Source: Cercis canadensis (Eukaryota; Streptophyta; Magnoliopsida; Fabales; Fabaceae). From it: 64,000 bases of DNA. The position numbers and the translations under genes are program-made. Of this stretch, positions 57,671 to 64,000 are shown in pieces. The notes under the pieces are model-generated. The model was not told the origin of the DNA, did not search any database, and saw nothing but the letters and a program-made list of their open reading frames with translations. Numbering within the stretch: the first letter of the stretch is position 1; every line of letters starts with the position of its first letter. The DNA is taken from NCBI GenBank assembly GCA_003255065.1, contig QAOA01002442.1, positions 142,010 through 206,009 of the forward strand, given 5' to 3'.

Positions 57671-59757
57671 GCATATTATTTACAAAACTACCACTTTATT
57701 ATATCAATTCATAATGGAAATTGTCATTTTAATTATACTAAGATTCAAAATTACCATATCTCAATTATTATCAAAAATCTAATAGATTTAAAAACATATT
57801 GCATTAATAAGAGATTCATATGAAATTTTAAATTAAAAAATATTATCATTGATCCAACCATGAATAAAGGGATTATGTAATGACATACACATTAAATATC
57901 TGAATTTCAAGATTAGAATATATACCCTATTTAAAATCAATTTGCATTAACATTAAATTATATAATTGTTTTATTCAAATAAAACATAAATGAGTCAAAG
58001 CATGATTGAAGGTGTTTTGTGATTAATATCAACAAATTTTTTGGAGGATGTTAATATGAGCAATATAATTCATATAAAATGAAAATATAATATGATACTT
58101 TTACAATTAATACCGTATCACTAAATTATGGGTAATTGATTTATAACCATTAATTGATTGAGTTATCAGTTTTTTCTTTTTTTTTATAAAAAAGTAACAT
58201 ACATGGTCCCATAAATTTTAATACATATTTTGAAAAAAAAAATCAACCAAACACATTGAAACGTACCAATCAATATAAATGCTGATTTAAAAAGCAAGTT
58301 TGAATTTACAAAAGCATCAAATACTAGAATACTTATAGTGCGTACCAGCCCATCTCTAATACATCTATGTTAATTTTTCTTAAGTTATACATAGCATGTT
58401 AAAATATTAAAACTATAAAAAAAATGATAAATTGATTTAGTTATTCTTAAAAATTGGCTAATGTAAACAGAAACATGTGGTTAGATCAATCACAGTTAAT
58501 CAAGAATGGAAGTAAGTAATTACTAAATTACTACTATATCATGGTTCTATTCCTAAGATAATGCCAATATTATTTAAATTGTTATACTTCTGGGAGGAGT
58601 AAAATTCGAGAATCACTATTGATAAGCAAGAAATAGGAAAATAGCATTATTGAAATTTGAATGAAATTCTAGAGAAAGAAATCAGAATTTTGGCATGTGT
58701 GTACAAGATAGATAAAATAAAAAACTACAGTATATGGAATGCAACCAATAAAGTGGTCAGATCAATCACAGTTAGTCAAAAATGGAAAATAAGGACTTAA
58801 TAAATTAATAGCAAGGATATTAGGCAATCAAACATTTTCCTTATTTCCAAACATACTTCCATGAATTACATAGTGCTAATTCTAATCAAATAATAGGAAA
58901 GGAATATTTCCTTATATACAGTTCCTACATAAAAGGCTCATTTCCTTATATTTTTCTTATTAAAATTTGTACAAATTTGATAGAGATGAATAGTCCTAGC
59001 AGAATAAGGTTTACAGTGACTTATCAATTAGTATATTTATTCAATTAAGCATTGTGTTTTCGAAATAAAAAAATATTAATAAAAATTAGAAGTCAGAGAG
59101 ACCTCTCCTTTTTAAGTTATCATTTAAACAAAATTCCATTAAAAAGCATCTCAAAAGTTTAAGACAAGCATTTCCATGATATACATGTTTCACTAACCAT
59201 AATAGCATAGAATAATAATAGTTGTAATTAATTAGATCATATAAGCCATATTTAAAATCAATAGCAATATTTATGAAATTATTATAGCTTTGTTAATAAT
59301 AAAAATCTTACAATTTAGGAGTTTGGCAATTTACAATTTTAAATTATTTGAAACTGAATTGATATAACTTATTATTTATGCTCATTTTGGTTGCAACAAT
59401 AAAAAAATTTAAACAAATAATCAAAGCCTTAAGGACACATGTCAAGCAAAGGTATCACCAAAAATTATAAGGCTATACATATATTACAGCTGTCTCTTAA
59501 CAATATATACAAATCAAAGTAACAATAACTCTTGCATAATATATTGTTGGGCCAAATCTTGCATTTAATAGTGACAAACCCAAGGACTTTTCATATAATA
59601 ACAATGATATCATCATAGAATAACAAGAATTGTTGTTATAATATTTAAGGAAGCTTTTGAATAATGTATGAGGGCATATAAAATCTTTTTATTTTGAAAC
59701 AAGAAGGTGCACTATGATATTGTACCTTGCACGAAGATATTATTATCCCTTTCAGGA
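57671..59757. other. AT-rich spacer
   Basis: No gene or named repeat is recognised. Two similar segments ('gttagatcaatcacagttaatcaa' type) lie near 58480 and 58755. Confidence 0.4.
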
Positions 59758-60202
59758 TCACCAAATGTCGTGACTCTTTAAGATTTTCTACGAAGGGGAC
59801 ACAATAAAAAGGTTGAGTAAATATTTTGAAAATGTATATTTGGTCTTTGTTAAATCAATTTTCTTAAAATATTAAATAGTAAATATGTAGTGTACCAGAC
59901 CTTCTATTATATTAAAGTTAACAAGTAGTGATATGCTCAATTTGTTAGATTTGGTAGAAAAGTGCAAGAAAACAAATGGATTAGGGTAGAAAAGTGTAAT
60001 TAATTCAATGAAATGAGAATCAAAATGATTATAGTACATCCTTATGAATTGTAAGAAAAAAAAATGTGAAATAGACAAAGCAAGTTTCATATTCTAATTG
60101 ATTTGCTTTGCTTCAACTATTCAAAAGAAGAAACACGGTATTCTCTTTACATTGTAAAATTTATAATTATTTCAATTTTAATTATAATAAAGAAGCATAT
60201 AA

Positions 60203-60239
<37 letters not shown>

Positions 60240-62397
60240 TGTGTGTGTGACACTAACTTCCTTTTTTTGGATATTTTTTTTCATCTCAAGAATTTCTATG
60301 TTTAATGAAGACAAAGTTTTTTTGGGTCCAATATTCTCTCTAATTTTACTTAATGTACTTGATGTGAGTGGGGATCGGGTAATTGATAATTAGGATTGAA
60401 TGGGAAAGGGAGCAAAAATCAATTCAAAGTGTAGTACCCTTATTAAATCATACTCTAATGCTTTAGCAAGCTTAAACACTTGAGCTTTAGCAAGTTACTC
60501 AGTTTAAGATTTTTTTTTTCTCCTATGAATTAGCATGAATCAGGTATTTCATGGCTAAGTTAGGTACTAAGAGCTTGGATGAGTTTTTATTATCCTTTTT
60601 GTGAAAGGTGGGATTGAAACCCATCCAATTCTATTTTCAGGTGGTGAATATTATAAGTATACTATAAAACTTTAGCAAAAACATCCAATTTTATTTGGAG
60701 AAATTGTCAAGCAAAATATGTTTCATATTTTTAAGGAATGTAGAATGCACGAGCATATTAATATGGCATATTCTTTGCAATTAATATGAGAAAAAATTGT
60801 ATTATCTTATGCAAATTGTAATTTCGTGCAGACCAAACACTATAGGGCACATTTCCCATGCAATTTTATGAGGATATCACTGCTAGAGCAGTCTAACAAA
60901 TACTAATTCATAGGAGACAAATGATAGAGTTTGTTCTTGAGGAAGATTCCTATATTTGGACTATATTGGAGAAATTATATACCTACAAATAGAGGTTGGT
61001 ACTTAATTTCTCTCTTATCCTCAAATTAATCTAAAGTTGTAAAACTTGGATTTATAATTCATAATTTTGTCTAATTGAATAGCTCATAGTCATTGATAAA
61101 GCCTTTTATTTTATTTTAACTATATATCTTTTTTTTTTTTTGGAGTGCCTATTTTGTAACCTCTAGGTCTAAAATTTTGAATGGAAGCACAGAAGGATGT
61201 CTCTAAGAGGTGAAAACCCATGTTGCAACCTCAAGATTGAGGAGCAAACATGTTATAAAGAATAAGTATGGAAATATTAGTTTAACCACAAAGAATTTGG
61301 AAAATAAAGAAAGAGTCACTAGGATTTTATTGGTCCCCTGAAGAGTACATAACAATGATAGTCTATCCCCTCTTATAAATGCATCTCACTCAAAATCAAT
61401 TGAATTTGAACATGGGACAATAACAATTTCACTGTAAGGACAGGGACAGAGCCATGAACCAAAGCCACTAGGGGCAATTATCTATACTTAATTTTTAACA
61501 TATATAATTAAATTTGTACAACACAAATTTATACTTAACTTTCAAATTATAAATAATAAACTATTAGATTATGTAAGATGCATGAGAAAAAAGCATGGCA
61601 TTCCAATCTTCCCCTTGTGCAATATAGATTTTGATTAGTACTTTATTCTTAAAAGTTTTTTTTTTATGAGATAATCAAGTTAAAAAATTTAGTAAGGTGG
61701 CTCTACCATTTTACATAGGACTATCCCCTATGATAACTTCACTTTAAATATCTACAAAGTAATAATGATAACCAAATGACAATGGTTCCTTAATTAGGTG
61801 ACAACTTCTATATCCTTTTCAAAGATAAATGGATTGAAAATAGTAGGGTTGGGTAAATTGATAATTGAGACAGAATGGGAAAGAGAACAAAAAATCAATT
61901 GTACAACTAGGCTTGGGTATAGTTGAGGTAAAAAAAAAATTAAATACCCTATAGCACTTGAAAAAAAAAAGTGGGATTAGACCATGTTTACATTCTTCTT
62001 GAAATTTTAATAGAATTATAATTTTTATAACCACTAAACTAACCCCAACAGGTGATCTAATAAGATTTTTTATTCTGTGTTGAGCCCCGCCACCGCCCAC
62101 GCTCAGTTCTAGGTAATGGAAAAGGGGACATAGGCGTAGGGGGTTAGAACATTGAGTTTCTATCTCAACCTTTTAATGTCAACCTTGATTGGTAATGGAA
62201 AAAAAAATAAGTAAATTCTAAAATATTATTTTATAGGTAAAATTCCATAAAAGTCCTCCTAAATATGAGTAATTGAAAACCCATCTAACTTTCTAATTAT
62301 TGGTGTTAATAGTATTTCTAATAGAAAAGAAAGAGAATATATTTCTTTACTATTTCTATTAGAAATCATTGTGTTTATTATACTCTTGGTAGAGTTC

Positions 62398-62455
<58 letters not shown>

Positions 62456-63680
62456 AAGAAAGATTAAGAAGTTTGGAATTCTTTTTTTGATGTTTGACAT
62501 GAAAATTGGTATAATATAGGATACTTTTGTGATATTTGAATGAAAAATAGGTTAAACAAAAAGAAAAGGGATGACAAAATGAAGAGAATGGAAAATAATC
62601 ATGTCGTGCATGGGATTTTATTTCTCACGTGAAGAGTACATAACAATGAAAGTCTATCCCCTTTTATAAAGGCACCTCACCCAATATCAATAGTATTCGA
62701 ACACCAAATTATTATAATTTCACTACAAAGGCAGTGGGGGAGCAATGACCCAAAAGTCAATAGGAGCAATCATTTATACTTAATTTTTAATATTTATTAT
62801 ATATGTAAATTTGATAGAACTCTTTATAATTCCCACAACCTAGTCCTTTTCTAATAAATTAAGATATCCACTTTTAATTTGGGTTTACATAGGTTGATGG
62901 GAATGGAAAATTTAGTAGGACTAAGGGGGAAGAATGCTACAATGTGAAATATTTGAGGGTGATATATGCTCAATTTGATAGATTTGGTAAGAAATTGCTA
63001 TAAAACAAATATATTATGGTCCAAAAGTGCAATAAATACAATGAAATAATAATCAAGATGATTATTGTATAGCCATGGAACCAAAAATAAATAGGTGAAA
63101 GAAACATCGCCCATTTAAATTTCTAATTGATATGCTTTGCTTCAACTATTCAAAAGACCAAATACTATGTGCACTAACTTCATTTTTTCTAGAATTTTTT
63201 TTTTTTTCATCTCAAGAAATTCTTTGTTTAAGGATGTCAAGAATTCTTTTGGTCCAACTTCTTTCTCATTTTACTGAACTCCATGTGACTAAGCTAAATG
63301 GTTAATGGATTCCTTATAGGCAGTACATCTATTCCAAGCGCCTCCCGGATTCAAATGCAGAAGGTGACCAATGGATTGGTAAAATTAGTCCTTCCTACCT
63401 TAAATTTTTTTAAAAACAAGTTGCTGCGGGAGGGTTGAAGTATTTTTTCTTAAATTCAATCAACCATTTTACAAAACAAAACAAAAAAGTTGCTGCCTCT
63501 TGGAATTGTACCTCTTAAATAACTCATTTATCTTTACAATAAGACCTGATTTGGAAAATTTCAATCTTTGAAACTTATACAAATCTGTTGTATTAAATGT
63601 ATATCTATTTAATTATTTATACTTATGTAATACAAATAAATAAAATAAAGAATGGGCAGTTGAGACAAGTTTGCTTCATG
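59758..63680. repeat. Large direct repeat, copy E2
   Basis: It matches 49021-51895. It contains a (TG)n tract at 60208-60249 not expanded in E1, an extra 1.03 kb at about 61854-62885, and a (TA)n tract at 62401-62449 inside that extra piece. No gene is supported. Confidence 0.75.
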
Positions 63681-63891
63681 TACATTTCAAATTTCTATTA
63701 GTTTAATTCACTTTTCAAATTTTCTATGGATTCGTGATTGATACTTTTAATACATTTGATCTATAGTTCAACAAGTGAAATACACAATTGGTATATTATA
63801 TACTATAAATTTATATAATTTATACTTCTATGATCACATAAATTCTATCCCATATTCCATTGCCTGGGTCCTGTGTCCCACCACCCATTGG

Positions 63892-63920
63892 CCCGCGCAT
63901 TGGCGCGGGAATAGTACTAG
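63892..63920 (+). mobile_element. Helitron 3' terminus, perfect hairpin
   Basis: CCCGCGC, loop ATTG, GCGCGGG form an exact 7-bp stem (63892-63898 and 63903-63909). AATAGTA and CTAG (63917-63920) follow, then T. This is a textbook Helitron 3' end of the same family as 56308-56336, and marks the end of the E2 Helitron sequence. Confidence 0.88.
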
Positions 63921-64000
63921 TAATCAAGTAATAAAAAAACTACACTTTTTGTATGATTATTACCTTAAAACTAGTTCCACCATAAGTCCTTCAGCTCACC
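63921..64000. other. Window end, nothing recognised
   Basis: Eighty bases of AT-rich sequence after the Helitron end. Confidence 0.5.

Overview
This window is nuclear DNA from a flowering plant, most likely a eudicot. It is strongly AT-rich, has GT-AG introns, Ty1/copia and LINE retrotransposons, Helitrons, CACTA-type DNA transposon sequence and tRNA-derived SINEs, and a small secreted cysteine-rich gene family typical of plants. I cannot name the species. Only one protein-coding host gene looks intact: a two-domain plant defensin on the minus strand at 32647-33105. Everything else is pseudogene, mobile element or unannotatable AT-rich spacer.

Layout. 1-4831: AT-rich sequence with a decayed LINE (RNase H and zf-RVT pieces) and a SINE-like repeat. 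4832-9484: probable reverse-oriented Helitron with two tandem duplications inside. 9485-42086: a region built of three related head-to-tail blocks (I about 9485-15560, II about 20395-35300, III about 35312-42086). The blocks carry a defensin family in varying states of decay: exon pairs at 11.4-11.7, 13.0-14.8, 20.6-21.1, 32.6-33.1, 37.5-38.0 and 39.3-39.7 kb, plus degenerate relics at 35.1 and 41.7-42.0 kb. Block II was enlarged by two copia elements (21551-26580, old; 27178-32405, very young). Blocks I and II are separated by spacer with a MITE-like element. 42087-45895: CACTA-type element remnant. 45907-64000: Helitron-rich sequence with a decayed helicase, two Helitron 3' ends, a captured piece of a BOI/SBP-type RING E3 ligase gene, a SINE, and two large copies of an internal repeat (49.0-51.9 and 59.8-63.7 kb).

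The most interesting system is the defensin cluster. Each gene has a signal-peptide exon, a short phase-1 intron and one exon carrying two complete CSalpha-beta domains in tandem, joined by only three residues. Between the 32.6 kb and 39.3 kb copies, exon 1 is identical and the 93-bp intron differs by one base. Exon 2 differs in 33 codons, 29 of them amino-acid changing, while all 16 cysteines are kept. That is the pattern expected from diversifying selection or from conversion of exon 2 by another paralogue. Every other copy carries a different disabling lesion, so the cluster looks like a birth-and-death family caught with one survivor.

The paralogous blocks also act as natural empty-site controls. 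They date and prove two copia, two SINE and one intron insertion with exact target-site duplications.
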